Part shown: positions 17,001-24,503 of the stretch, in pieces
How positions within the stretch are numbered: the stretch's first letter is position 1
How the letters are laid out: every line of letters starts with the position of its first letter
NCBI GenBank assembly: GCA_947258715.1
Contig: CAMYJH010000030.1
Span: 1 to 42,519, forward strand
Direction of reading: 5' to 3'
Source of the DNA: an uncultured Gammaproteobacteria bacterium
GTDB taxonomy: Bacteria > Pseudomonadota > Gammaproteobacteria > HK1
DNA: 42,519 nucleotides
Made by a program: the position numbers and the translations under genes
Notes under the pieces: model-generated
Database searches by the model: none
What the model saw: only the letters and a program-made list of their open reading frames with translations
Told to the model about the DNA's origin: nothing

Positions 17001-17251
17001 TGGACGTGAGCTTCTACGTCGGCGGGATCGCCTATGACGGTGAAGTCAAAGACCTTCGCGTCCTGGCATGGAACGGCAAGTCATACAGACCGATCCCGTC
17101 GAAGTACGACCGCACCAGAGGGGTCGCTTCCGGGAGAATCTTTTTTAGACCCGGATACGAATATGTCGAATTTACGGTAGTGCAGGCGTTAATCTGCTGG
17201 CCGGGATTTTTGAGGGAAGCGTACCGGTATTTTCAGATATTCGGGCAATGA
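14051..17251 (+). CDS. Large exported seven-blade SBBP beta-propeller protein, 1066 aa
   Basis: A signal peptide (to about residue 29, ...VAASA) is followed by an N-terminal domain (about 45-260) opening LPLFFEPNQGQ, which commonly precedes SBBP repeats. Residues about 263-742 hold seven repeats, each with a YSTYLGG-type strand and an AYVTG or equivalent strand ending in FPTT, which suggests one complete seven-blade propeller. A linker with Cys pairs (CPPSGCRDC) follows. About residues 897-1050 form a C-terminal domain homologous to that of the gene at 18858-20351. Surface display or matrix binding is likely but unproven. Shine-Dalgarno GAGGAGAAAACGAC precedes the ATG, and an FNR-type box lies upstream. 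Confidence 0.9.
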   Translation: MKNAKKRLGNNFRLSLLSLSFFLPVAASAFEAPSTFEARAALGDLPLFFEPNQGQAAPGVDFIARASGYGVFLTGSGAVFALPSGFSVGTEAPASPADRAATRLHLIQLEFDGGNPAAAVKPSGLLPGRSNYLIGKDPAGWRKHVPHFTQVRYSDVYPGVDVVWRGSGALEYDMVLSPGADPGAIRLAIKGHSKMRVDEDGSLNLELQGRSVVHRAPYVFQEIGGKRKAISARFRLLDENIVGFEVGEYDRGFELTIDPLVLSYSTYVGGSASEEGRRVAVDDNGMAYMTGITYSVDFPVTAGAPQGTILGTDDAYVVKVDPSKSGANSLVYATYIGSSDRDGGLGITVDSVGRAYVTGWTMGGDFPTTTDAFKPTFIPAPDEEEAFITALTTAGDGLYYSTFFGGDRDDAGYDIKLRGSNLIYLAGWTHSGPLFPTTANAYDTAGTFNSVFLSVLDRAAGALQYSTFIHGSGLDYPRALALDSTGMAYVTGLTRYGGFPTTANAFMQTEPADTASYSNNAGFLSVFDPSKSGAQSLIYSTYLGAGDAKDVDVGDDGHAYVVGETSSPNFPTTAGAFDTVCKDWVLDQWLTIDCADDAFVMRIDPLRSGSASLIYSTRLGGSAPESGYGIAVDREGNAYVTGDTISTDFPLKHPLSGIGATPDPTLNMLDSSYAFVAKLRHAGDRLIYSTLLGGSDTDSGRGIAIDGLGAMYVVGYTSSSDFPIRRGFDATLDGNSDAFLAKITYDPCGDPAEVVETPPDWEWEEPRCIEWDLNEWGFFTGVPRKCPPSGCRDCSPMMSRDIGGKVPEIMPPLYRELFDLAETYKDPRRLAKPAGRLALRLKAAPTGRYFTESMKTDVLRALDGIEDLEGRPDSAQKSDGGEAQKSTIVGSKAVLSKVVAAVNAIALDWKVPKIAVQKVEAGSFTSVDFGGVAWAAFRDVAKPGQASLELKSGMPARPEGYEPGWPVVTYRLGFTGELSKSGYVDVSFYVGGIAYDGEVKDLRVLAWNGKSYRPIPSKYDRTRGVASGRIFFRPGYEYVEFTVVQALICWPGFLREAYRYFQIFGQ

Positions 17252-17265
17252 TAGGGGTTAAAGAG

Positions 17266-17306
17266 ATAGGCGGTCGCGGGTTCCGGGGTCCCGGACGCGC
17301 GCCTAT
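17266..17306 (+). terminator. Possible terminator hairpin of the SBBP gene
   Basis: The arms ATAGGCG and CGCCTAT pair perfectly. The GC-rich interior allows further pairing (CCGGGG with CCCGG offsets). It starts about 15 bp after the SBBP stop. Only a short T-run (CTATTTGG) follows, so it could be a Rho-assisted or merely stabilising hairpin. Confidence 0.5.
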
Positions 17307-17530
17307 TTGGTGTAGTGTTCGCTGTCGGCCGTCAGGTGATTGAACGCGCGCGGCACATCGATGGATTCACCATAGCGCGAACGATCAACGATCATTGCAT
17401 GTGCCAGGATAGGGGCGACTGATACGATCGCCACCTATCGGATCTGGCGGAAACGCAGCTCACGGGTTCCATTCGCGGTGGAAGACGTCTTCGCTAATAT
17501 CGAAGAACATAGTCCCAGGAGGAAATGATC

Positions 17531-18643
17531 ATGGCGTGGATTCGGTGCCGAATGTTGATCTTGTGTATTGTCACTTTGCTCAGCTCGTCATGTGCGTTCG
17601 GTCCATTCTCCGTGGAGACGGCGCCGTCGGTGAATTTGTTCGTCTCCGCGCCTTCGGTGGGCATTACGCGGCACAAGTTCAATATTGTTTCCAAACAGCT
17701 GCTATCCACGACTGTCTTGGTTCCGAGCACCAGTACCTCGCCGCGACCACAAGGAGTCTCTGCGGCTTTTCTCTCTGGGCGCCTGTGGATTGCCTGGAAT
17801 GAAAGTGATCGAAAAATCATGGTTTGCGCGGCGCCTTGTGCTGACCCCAGTGATCAGCATGAGGTAGACACCACCACCAGAAATTCCACATCGCCTTCAC
17901 TGCTCAGCGTCAATGGCGTATTAGTGCTCAGTTGGGCTGTTGAGGATCGCTTGAAATTCGCCAGCTCTAGCGACGGGGCGACTTGGAATACCTTCAAGGA
18001 CGATACCTACGATCAGCATGTAGGCCCGACAGCGCTGGCGCTGCACAATGGGCACATCTTTGCGGCGTTTGGCTTCTACCAGCCCATGTCGCCGCCGTCC
18101 AGTTATGGCGCTCTCAATGAGTGTCCCCGGGAGATTGTATTGATGCGGATTGAGATCGGCAGTCCAGCCTCACACGGTGAGTTCCGAGTGCCTGTCGCCG
18201 GTTGCAATGTTGACGTTCGAAACGGCGTCTCCCTGGCGTCGGATGGATCTCAGCTTACGGTCGGTTTCATTCGCCGCAGTTATCCCTGGTTGATTCGCTC
18301 CGACGCTAGCGATGGCGATACGCTGACCTGGTCGCTGCCCGCCCAGCAGCTCTATACGCCGGGGCCCATTGATATGGAGGTTGAACACCGGGTCAATCTC
18401 GCCCCCGTTATTGCCCACTCTTCCGCTTCTCAGATCTCGTCACCAACCCTCGGCGCCATCAATAAGTACAAGGACGTCTACCAAACACCCGCCCAGGTCG
18501 ATATCTTCGAGATTGGTAGCGGCGGACAACTCGGTGCGTATTGGAGCGGACAAGGCTTTTCCGGGCGGGTATACGGTGTTGATCTCAAGATCTTCGGAGG
18601 GCTTCAAATCCAGGAACTTCCGATACCGGGACGAATCCCCTGA
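17531..18643 (+). CDS. Exported sialidase/BNR-like propeller protein, possible lipoprotein, 370 aa
   Basis: The Shine-Dalgarno AGGAGG at about 17518 is spaced well for the ATG at 17531 and too close for the ATG six bases upstream, so the shorter start is chosen. The N terminus is hydrophobic and ends in LLSSSCAFG, an imperfect lipobox. The body resembles BNR or sialidase-like repeats (WAVEDRLKFASSSDGATWN with the S-D-G-x-T-W signature) and has strand-rich spacing throughout. No catalytic Arg triad of true sialidases is evident, so binding rather than hydrolysis is more plausible. It is monocistronic, between the SBBP gene and a palindromic repeat. Family membership is approximate. Confidence 0.7.
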   Translation: MAWIRCRMLILCIVTLLSSSCAFGPFSVETAPSVNLFVSAPSVGITRHKFNIVSKQLLSTTVLVPSTSTSPRPQGVSAAFLSGRLWIAWNESDRKIMVCAAPCADPSDQHEVDTTTRNSTSPSLLSVNGVLVLSWAVEDRLKFASSSDGATWNTFKDDTYDQHVGPTALALHNGHIFAAFGFYQPMSPPSSYGALNECPREIVLMRIEIGSPASHGEFRVPVAGCNVDVRNGVSLASDGSQLTVGFIRRSYPWLIRSDASDGDTLTWSLPAQQLYTPGPIDMEVEHRVNLAPVIAHSSASQISSPTLGAINKYKDVYQTPAQVDIFEIGSGGQLGAYWSGQGFSGRVYGVDLKIFGGLQIQELPIPGRIP

Positions 18644-18687
18644 CTCCCGGCGTGCGGACGGCGTGATCAGAGTTGCTTCGTGGGGAA

Positions 18688-18823
18688 GGGGACATTCAGA
18701 GCTCGTAAGCTTCTGGTTTTTGAATTTCTCAAACTGATGCAAACGTAGCTTGAATCATTTACGAACTTTGAATGTCCGCTTCCGCTTCAAAAATCAAAAA
18801 ACTTACGAACTCTGAATGTCCGC
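18688..18823 (+). repeat. Palindromic repeat, long form (136 bp), copy 5
   Basis: The left end is GGGGACATTCAGAGCTCG. The internal unit has TGATGCAAACGTAGCTTGAATC and ends ACTTTGAATGTCCGC, and a terminal inverted end ACTTACGAACTCTGAATGTC closes it. It lies in the convergent gap between two secreted-protein genes and is more diverged than copies 6 and 7. Confidence 0.92.
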
Positions 18824-18857
18824 TCTGCCACAACTCCGGGGACGATTCCCAACGGCC

Positions 18858-20351
18858 TCATTGCCTGCCGACGATTATGAAGGTTCCGGACCGGTTAGTT
18901 CTGGCCATTACGATTCCACGGGACATCACGATTCCGGTCGTTACATCCACGAGACGATCCTCGTCGATGCGCAGCACACGAATCGACGAGACGTTTGGAT
19001 CGAACCGCAGTTGTTTTAAGTAGAACCCCAGATCCATATATCCCTCTGGTCCAAGATTTCCGTTGAATTTAACCACGTAGGACAAATACGGCCAGGTTGG
19101 GCTGTACTGCGAATCCACCGGGAACGCTTCGTAGCCGTCAATTATGCTGAGCGTGAGTTCTCCGGATTCCCGCACATCAGTTAGTCCCGCCCAGAGTGCC
19201 CCTTTCATATCGATACCAATTGTTTTCCCTGCCTTGACTCGTTGTGTCTCAAGACTAGGCAGCCGCCAGTCCAGTTCGATCGCATTTAAAGATTGAACGA
19301 GGACGGGTGAAAATAAAAAGTCAGTGGGGGATCGCCTTTTTCCGCTTCTGCCAGCATTTATTGCTTGCAGAAAGCGGCCTTTCTCATCTACGTCGAAAAA
19401 CCGTCCGTCCGGGACCTTTTCAATAACGTCCTGTAGTTCTTGTAAGGTTTTATTGAATGACGCGGCATCGGCGGAAGGCTGCACCATTTTCCACATTGCC
19501 TTTTTTAACTCGAGGAGATGCGAAGGAACCGCTTGCTCACGCACCTCAATCGAAAATCTGTTTCCGGGGCAACCTGGGAACCCCATTGGACACCAAGGCA
19601 TGCCTTCTAGATAGAGTCCCCGGAGCGCATAGTTCAAGGGAATATATTTGAGCGTATATCTGTCAATCGCCAGTTCAAAATTGTACTCATCATCGTCCCC
19701 TGGATCTTCGCAACCTGGATCATCCGAGTCGATCTTTCCATCGCTATCATTGTCGACACCATCGTTACACTGCGTCTGGGGCGCGACATCGCCATCGTGG
19801 ACCAGCCAGACGTAGTGAGATTCTGTATGGGCCGATCGAGTCTGGAGACCGGTCCTGAACTTGAACGTGATGCTCTCTGGCGGAGATCCCGGACTTGTCC
19901 AGTCCCATTCCGACCAGTAATTGAGATCGGTTTGGATATCTATAAAGTCTCCCCGATTCGTGAGTCCGCCTTCACCGGCGGTATTTCCAAGCTCGATGTA
20001 ATAGAGATGACCCATTTCGCTCTGAGTGCAGCCGAATCCCTCATTGAATGAATCTGAACAGCTTGGATCGGGCGCCGCAAAAGTGATCGGGAGTCGCCAG
20101 TTGTCTCCGACAGGCCAGTTGTAGACGTTATTGAACCAGTCTACGTAATCATCAGCATCAGTTTTGGTCATCAACCCGTCGCTGTCATATCCGGTGTCCA
20201 CTGCAGTGTTCGCCGACTGGATCCAGGTGATATCTCGGTCGGCGTCATAAATACAGCCGTTTCCGCGATCTATTAATTGGGCTTCTGCGGGGCTGATCCA
20301 CAAGCTTGCCGCAAGAGTCGCACAGGCAACAGAAAGACCGAGCGTTTTCAT
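18858..20351 (-). CDS. Exported DUF1566 protein with metal-binding segment and shared C-terminal domain, 497 aa
   Basis: The start chosen is the ATG at 20349-20351 (MKTLGLSVACATLAASL), which begins a clean signal peptide ending at AEA; the frame extends 18 codons further up without a better start. Next is a DUF1566 (Lcl C-terminal-like) domain from CIYDADRDITWIQ through DNWRLPIT to SHYVWLVHDG. A short Asp/Cys segment, QCNDGVDNDSDGKIDSDDPG, matches the MopE-type metal-binding motif and may bind calcium. Two close Cys pairs follow. The final ~150 residues (from LNAIELDW) share a pattern with the C terminus of the SBBP protein. Likely an extracellular attachment protein; function unknown. Confidence 0.85.
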   Translation of the reverse strand: MKTLGLSVACATLAASLWISPAEAQLIDRGNGCIYDADRDITWIQSANTAVDTGYDSDGLMTKTDADDYVDWFNNVYNWPVGDNWRLPITFAAPDPSCSDSFNEGFGCTQSEMGHLYYIELGNTAGEGGLTNRGDFIDIQTDLNYWSEWDWTSPGSPPESITFKFRTGLQTRSAHTESHYVWLVHDGDVAPQTQCNDGVDNDSDGKIDSDDPGCEDPGDDDEYNFELAIDRYTLKYIPLNYALRGLYLEGMPWCPMGFPGCPGNRFSIEVREQAVPSHLLELKKAMWKMVQPSADAASFNKTLQELQDVIEKVPDGRFFDVDEKGRFLQAINAGRSGKRRSPTDFLFSPVLVQSLNAIELDWRLPSLETQRVKAGKTIGIDMKGALWAGLTDVRESGELTLSIIDGYEAFPVDSQYSPTWPYLSYVVKFNGNLGPEGYMDLGFYLKQLRFDPNVSSIRVLRIDEDRLVDVTTGIVMSRGIVMARTNRSGTFIIVGRQ

Positions 20352-20833
20352 AGTTGAGGCTCCTCTGTCGAAATCTACTAACGATTTAATCAGACATAGA
20401 CACAACGTGTTCGTTATTCTCGACGGGATTGTGAGTCAGTGTGATCTGGGTATGGAGGTTTGAGCAATTCCATTGGCGAGTACGCGGCTACTGTAATAAG
20501 ACACGCTTAAGCCAAAGTGTCGTCATGATGCCCACCGCCTCGGATCGTTTCGAAACTTGCGCTGTCAGAGTCTGCGCGAGAGTGTAAGTATGCTTGCCGG
20601 CTTCGGCATGTGGGAAACCCCACAGATCTCGGGCTTCATCTCTGTATCCTGTCTTGGAAAGAAAAACTGTCGATTCTAAAGAAGTTCCATAACTTGAGCG
20701 TGGAGATCAGCGATTCAAGGGTCGAAAAATAGCTTTCGACGTCTCGTAGATGTTCGCTGCCCGACAGGGCGCAGAGAATTCATGCCTCGTATGGTGACTC
20801 CGAAAAATCGTAGCTTCGAGATTTTCTGCTTTC
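20352..20833. other. Divergent intergenic region, left part
   Basis: About 480 bp upstream of the DUF1566 gene. No gene is supported. I searched its minus-strand side for an FNR-type box like those at 13746 and 20834 and found none, so the DUF1566 gene seems not to share that control. Confidence 0.45.
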
Positions 20834-20870
20834 TTGATCCAAATCAATATTCAAATGATCAAAATAGATT
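20834..20870 (+). promoter_or_regulatory. Perfect FNR/Anr box with spaced -10 element, protease gene promoter
   Basis: TTGATCCAAATCAA (20834-20847) is an exact TTGAT-N4-ATCAA site. A -10-like TAGATT lies at 20865-20870, placing the box about 41 bp before the expected start of transcription, the class II activation geometry. The 27-bp distance from ATCAA to TAATGGCAA is the same as at 13746. The transcript would have a leader of roughly 200 bases before the protease start; that leader shows no gene I accept. Confidence 0.72.
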
Positions 20871-21089
20871 AATGGCAAAAAAACTCTGACGGCCAAGGGC
20901 GTTTAGTTTTGCGAGAAGCCTGTATGTTACAAAGCTTACTTTCAAAGTCCAAAGCACTTCTTCAATTGAGAAAAGTTTCTTCCCGAATTTGGGGACTGAA
21001 GAGACGAGGAGATATCGCGAGAGAATATATAGAATTTCGATTATGCGAGCCAGGGCGGCCGCCCGCTCTTTACTTGGAGGAAAGGCAAG

Positions 21090-24000
21090 ATGTCAGCCAA
21101 GGCTACACTTTTCGTGCTTGTTGAGGACGCGGAAGAGGTATTGATTGGAGATGCGGATGTCAGCGTGTATGCCGACGGAGAAGGGAAGCGCACGAAGGTC
21201 CACTATGACCAAAGGCTTCGGCGTCACGTCCTAAGTGGCCTGAGGCCCGGCCCCTATGAAATACAGGTCAAGGGTCCTGAAGGAACGCTCAAGGAGCATC
21301 GCACGCTTTCGTTGAAAGCTGGGGAGAATCATGTCGTCGTAATGGTGGCGGAGCGCGGTCTGCTCCGATTCAATGCCGGCGGGATGAATTTCTACTTCCG
21401 ACTGATGGCAGGTGTAATGCTCCTCTCGGTGAAGCGAGCGAAGACCCAACGCCAAGTGACCGACATCCTGGACTCCGCCCAACTCCAGTACAGAGTCCTG
21501 CCCGACCGAAACGGAAGAATCGTTGCGGACGACCTATTGCTGCTGGTTAGAATCGGAGAGGGTACCGACGCGAAGCGAAATCAATCTACGTTGCGCTCTC
21601 TGCTACGCTCCGCGTTCCCCGAGCACGGCCTGCGCGCTCGTCTCTCCCTACCGAGTGAGAAGCGCGGAGAGATCGCCTTCGGCATCACGGATGAGATTGT
21701 AGTCCGGTTCGAGTCCTGGGTAACGAAGGCCCAAAGAAAGGAAATCGCCGCCCGTTACGGCCTTTCGATCCTGCGAACGATCGCCTATCTGGGCAGCGGT
21801 TTCCTACTGCAACTAGACGGCCCTCTGGACTACCGCATCCTCGACATCATTGAGGCACTTCACGGCAGCCGGGAGGTGACCTACGCGGAGCCGAATCTGC
21901 TGCTTCGCCTGGAGAATTGTCAGCATACCCCCAACGACTACCTGTACCCGGAAGTACCGCACCTCGGCTTGATCCGATGCGATGACGCTTGGGCCTCCCT
22001 TGGAAATCAACCGGGAGGCAACGTTGGCGGCAGCCCGACTGTCACTATCGGTGTGCTGGAGCCGGACGGTATCGACCCTACGCATCCCGATCTGACTGGT
22101 CCGTTGAGTGACAGCACGGAGAAGATGGCCGCCAACTTCGACTTCAACAACATGACGAATCAGGATCCTGCAAACGTCGTGAGTCATCACGGTACCCAGT
22201 CTGCCGGATCGGCGTCCGCGAAGATGGACAACAACGTCGGGATTCCGGGTGTGGCGCCAAACTGCCGTCTTATTTGTGCGCGTTCGGGTGGAGCAACCAT
22301 TGTCGATATCGGCGACATGCTGATCTGGATGGCCGGCTTTCCCACGGGCTCAACCGATCCCGACTTTCCAGCACCGGTCCCCAAAGGTGCGGACATCCTC
22401 TCCAATTCCTGGCTGCCCGTCTGGACGCCGGATCAAGCGGTTGTTCGAGATGTGTTTGATTTCCTGACAACCTACGGTCGCGGGGGACGAGGCTGCCTAA
22501 TCTGCTTCGCTGCAGGGAACTGGGGCCATGTCTCCGTCGACGGCCTCTATCCGCTACTCAACGACGCGAAGTCGCTGGTGGTCGGCGCATCGATCAATGT
22601 CAACCCGACCAATCCGTGCAGCTCGATGCACGTCGATCCCAATGGCCAAAACACGAACCTGCCCGCGGCGGTCGATACGCGTGCCTACTACAGCGTCTAC
22701 GGGATGAGTCTCGATCTCGTAGCACCCAGTAGTACCAGTCTCGTTGTCGATTTCATCAACTCTGTGCATGTGGATCCCATACTGGACACCGTAAGGACCG
22801 ATATGGGTAACTGGCCCGGCAGCGCCGTCAACCAGACCACCATCGCGGCCGCCGTGGCAGCGGGCGCCACCGATGTTACGGTGGCTGACTCAACGGGCTT
22901 CCAGGCCGGAGAGTACGCGCTTTTCGGCAGTCCCGGATCCAGCCCCAACGAGACGAGAGCGATCACCGCCGTGACGCCGGGGCAGATCAGCGTAAGCGCT
23001 CTGGAGAATGCGTATCCCGCCGGCACCACGGTGGCGACGGGTGCTAATGACTATGCCAGGAATCCGTATGTTGGGTATGGAGGGACGAGCCACGCTTGCC
23101 CAACGGTGGCGGGTGCCGCCGCGTTATTGCTGTCCGCCAAGGCCGACCTCACTTGGATCGAGTTGAGACGCCTGCTTGTCGACAATGCCGTGAAGATAGA
23201 TCTCGGCCAGACCGCCTCTGCTGGTCAGTGGTTCGACCGGGACGGCGACGGGACCATCGAATTTAGCCAGTGGTACGGCTATGGACGCCTAGAGGTTGCG
23301 GCCTCGGTAGACGCGACGATCGCGCTCACCCAGCGCGCGGACGTGGTCCTCCGGGACAATCTGAGCGACATCGGGACCGTGCCGTCCTCAGGGTGGCACG
23401 CGCACAGCCCGGATCTCTGGGTTCGGCGCACGAACGATTCGATCCCGACATTGCCGTACGACTCAACCCCCCCGCACGAAAGCCCACGCTACGGCCAAGA
23501 CAACTACGTGTACGTACGGGTGAAGAACTTCGGCAACGCCACGGCACCGGTCTTGTATGTGAGAACCTTGATCACTCACTTCCCGGGGATCGAGTTCCGG
23601 TATCCGGAAGACTGGCAGCCCACTCCGAGGCCGGGCGAGCTACCGGTCGATCCCCTGGTGCCCGGTAGTTATCTCATCGGCGAGCAGCAGATTACCGATC
23701 TCGGTCCGGGCGCCAGCACCATCGTCAAGATGACCTGGGCCCGGGAGCTGATTCCGCCGGAGACCGTTACCGTGAGCGGCGACGTCGTTCGCTGGCATCC
23801 CTGTCTACTGGGCGAGGTTTCTCCGCACGACGGTCCCCCGCCCGTGGACAATGCGTATCCTGTAAAAGGCAATAACAACATTGCGCACCGGAACCTGTCC
23901 ATCGCCTATGCTGCGGGGTGGAGCGCGCCCTGGTTCTTGTCCGCGGTGATCGCGGGGACTAGGAGCAAAAAGGGCGTGGATGCCCTGCTGATCGATCGTT

Positions 24001-24479
24001 CCAAGGTATCGCCGGAGTGCAACGTGCTCGTTCGGGCGGTCGACCCGAAGCTCATGTCCCTCTGGACAGACGCGCTCCAAGGCGGTGATGGGCTGAAGTG
24101 GATAAAGATTCAGTACGCCGGAGCCAAGTCGAAAGGGAAGGGTGAAGTCGAGGAGCGAAACCTATTCCTCGACCACGTCAAGCTGTGCAAGGCCGAGTCG
24201 CTTGACCTTAAGAGCGAATGCATTCTCGCGGCCTGGGGCGACGAGGCCACGAAAACTACTGAAACGGTGGGATCGGTAGAACGTCGGGGCCACTTGGTCC
24301 TATCGATCGCGCATTCCGCACCCTTGGTGAGTATTCCCCTGCGAATTCCGGGCGGGAAGTTCTCAATGCTGCTGATCGGAATGGAGCATCGCGAGGAGGA
24401 CAAGACGCCTTGCGGCACGCTCCTTGTCAGTCAGATCCGGGGGGACGGTGTAATATCGCCGGGTTACGAAATCCAATAG
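21090..24479 (+). CDS. Large subtilisin-like (S8) serine protease, 1129 aa
   Basis: No signal peptide: the start MSAKATLFVLVEDAEE leads directly into a carboxypeptidase-regulatory-like beta fold (about 5-90). A prodomain-like segment (about 200-285, IVVRFESWVTKAQRKEIAARY onward) follows. The S8 core has His367 in HHGTQSAG, oxyanion Asn477 in AAGNWG and Ser667 in GGTSHACPTVAGAAAL. The first motif reads VLEPDGID instead of the usual V-x-D-T/S-G, so the catalytic Asp is shifted (D326) or replaced (E324). An 80-residue insertion (about 575-655) precedes the Ser. About 400 unknown C-terminal residues follow. Shine-Dalgarno TTGGAGGAAAGGCAAG precedes the ATG. The next gene follows by 24 bp. Confidence 0.9.
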   Translation: MSAKATLFVLVEDAEEVLIGDADVSVYADGEGKRTKVHYDQRLRRHVLSGLRPGPYEIQVKGPEGTLKEHRTLSLKAGENHVVVMVAERGLLRFNAGGMNFYFRLMAGVMLLSVKRAKTQRQVTDILDSAQLQYRVLPDRNGRIVADDLLLLVRIGEGTDAKRNQSTLRSLLRSAFPEHGLRARLSLPSEKRGEIAFGITDEIVVRFESWVTKAQRKEIAARYGLSILRTIAYLGSGFLLQLDGPLDYRILDIIEALHGSREVTYAEPNLLLRLENCQHTPNDYLYPEVPHLGLIRCDDAWASLGNQPGGNVGGSPTVTIGVLEPDGIDPTHPDLTGPLSDSTEKMAANFDFNNMTNQDPANVVSHHGTQSAGSASAKMDNNVGIPGVAPNCRLICARSGGATIVDIGDMLIWMAGFPTGSTDPDFPAPVPKGADILSNSWLPVWTPDQAVVRDVFDFLTTYGRGGRGCLICFAAGNWGHVSVDGLYPLLNDAKSLVVGASINVNPTNPCSSMHVDPNGQNTNLPAAVDTRAYYSVYGMSLDLVAPSSTSLVVDFINSVHVDPILDTVRTDMGNWPGSAVNQTTIAAAVAAGATDVTVADSTGFQAGEYALFGSPGSSPNETRAITAVTPGQISVSALENAYPAGTTVATGANDYARNPYVGYGGTSHACPTVAGAAALLLSAKADLTWIELRRLLVDNAVKIDLGQTASAGQWFDRDGDGTIEFSQWYGYGRLEVAASVDATIALTQRADVVLRDNLSDIGTVPSSGWHAHSPDLWVRRTNDSIPTLPYDSTPPHESPRYGQDNYVYVRVKNFGNATAPVLYVRTLITHFPGIEFRYPEDWQPTPRPGELPVDPLVPGSYLIGEQQITDLGPGASTIVKMTWARELIPPETVTVSGDVVRWHPCLLGEVSPHDGPPPVDNAYPVKGNNNIAHRNLSIAYAAGWSAPWFLSAVIAGTRSKKGVDALLIDRSKVSPECNVLVRAVDPKLMSLWTDALQGGDGLKWIKIQYAGAKSKGKGEVEERNLFLDHVKLCKAESLDLKSECILAAWGDEATKTTETVGSVERRGHLVLSIAHSAPLVSIPLRIPGGKFSMLLIGMEHREEDKTPCGTLLVSQIRGDGVISPGYEIQ

Positions 24480-24503
24480 CATCGTGAAGCGGAGAGAAGG
24501 CAT

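Noticed and set aside
17531..18643. Active sialidase
   Set aside because: BNR-like repeats are visible but the catalytic arginines and the overall sialidase signature are not; only a propeller-like fold can be supported.
20909..21124. 71-codon frame overlapping the protease start
   Set aside because: It has no ribosome site or recognisable family and runs into the well-supported protease start; it is probably just leader sequence.
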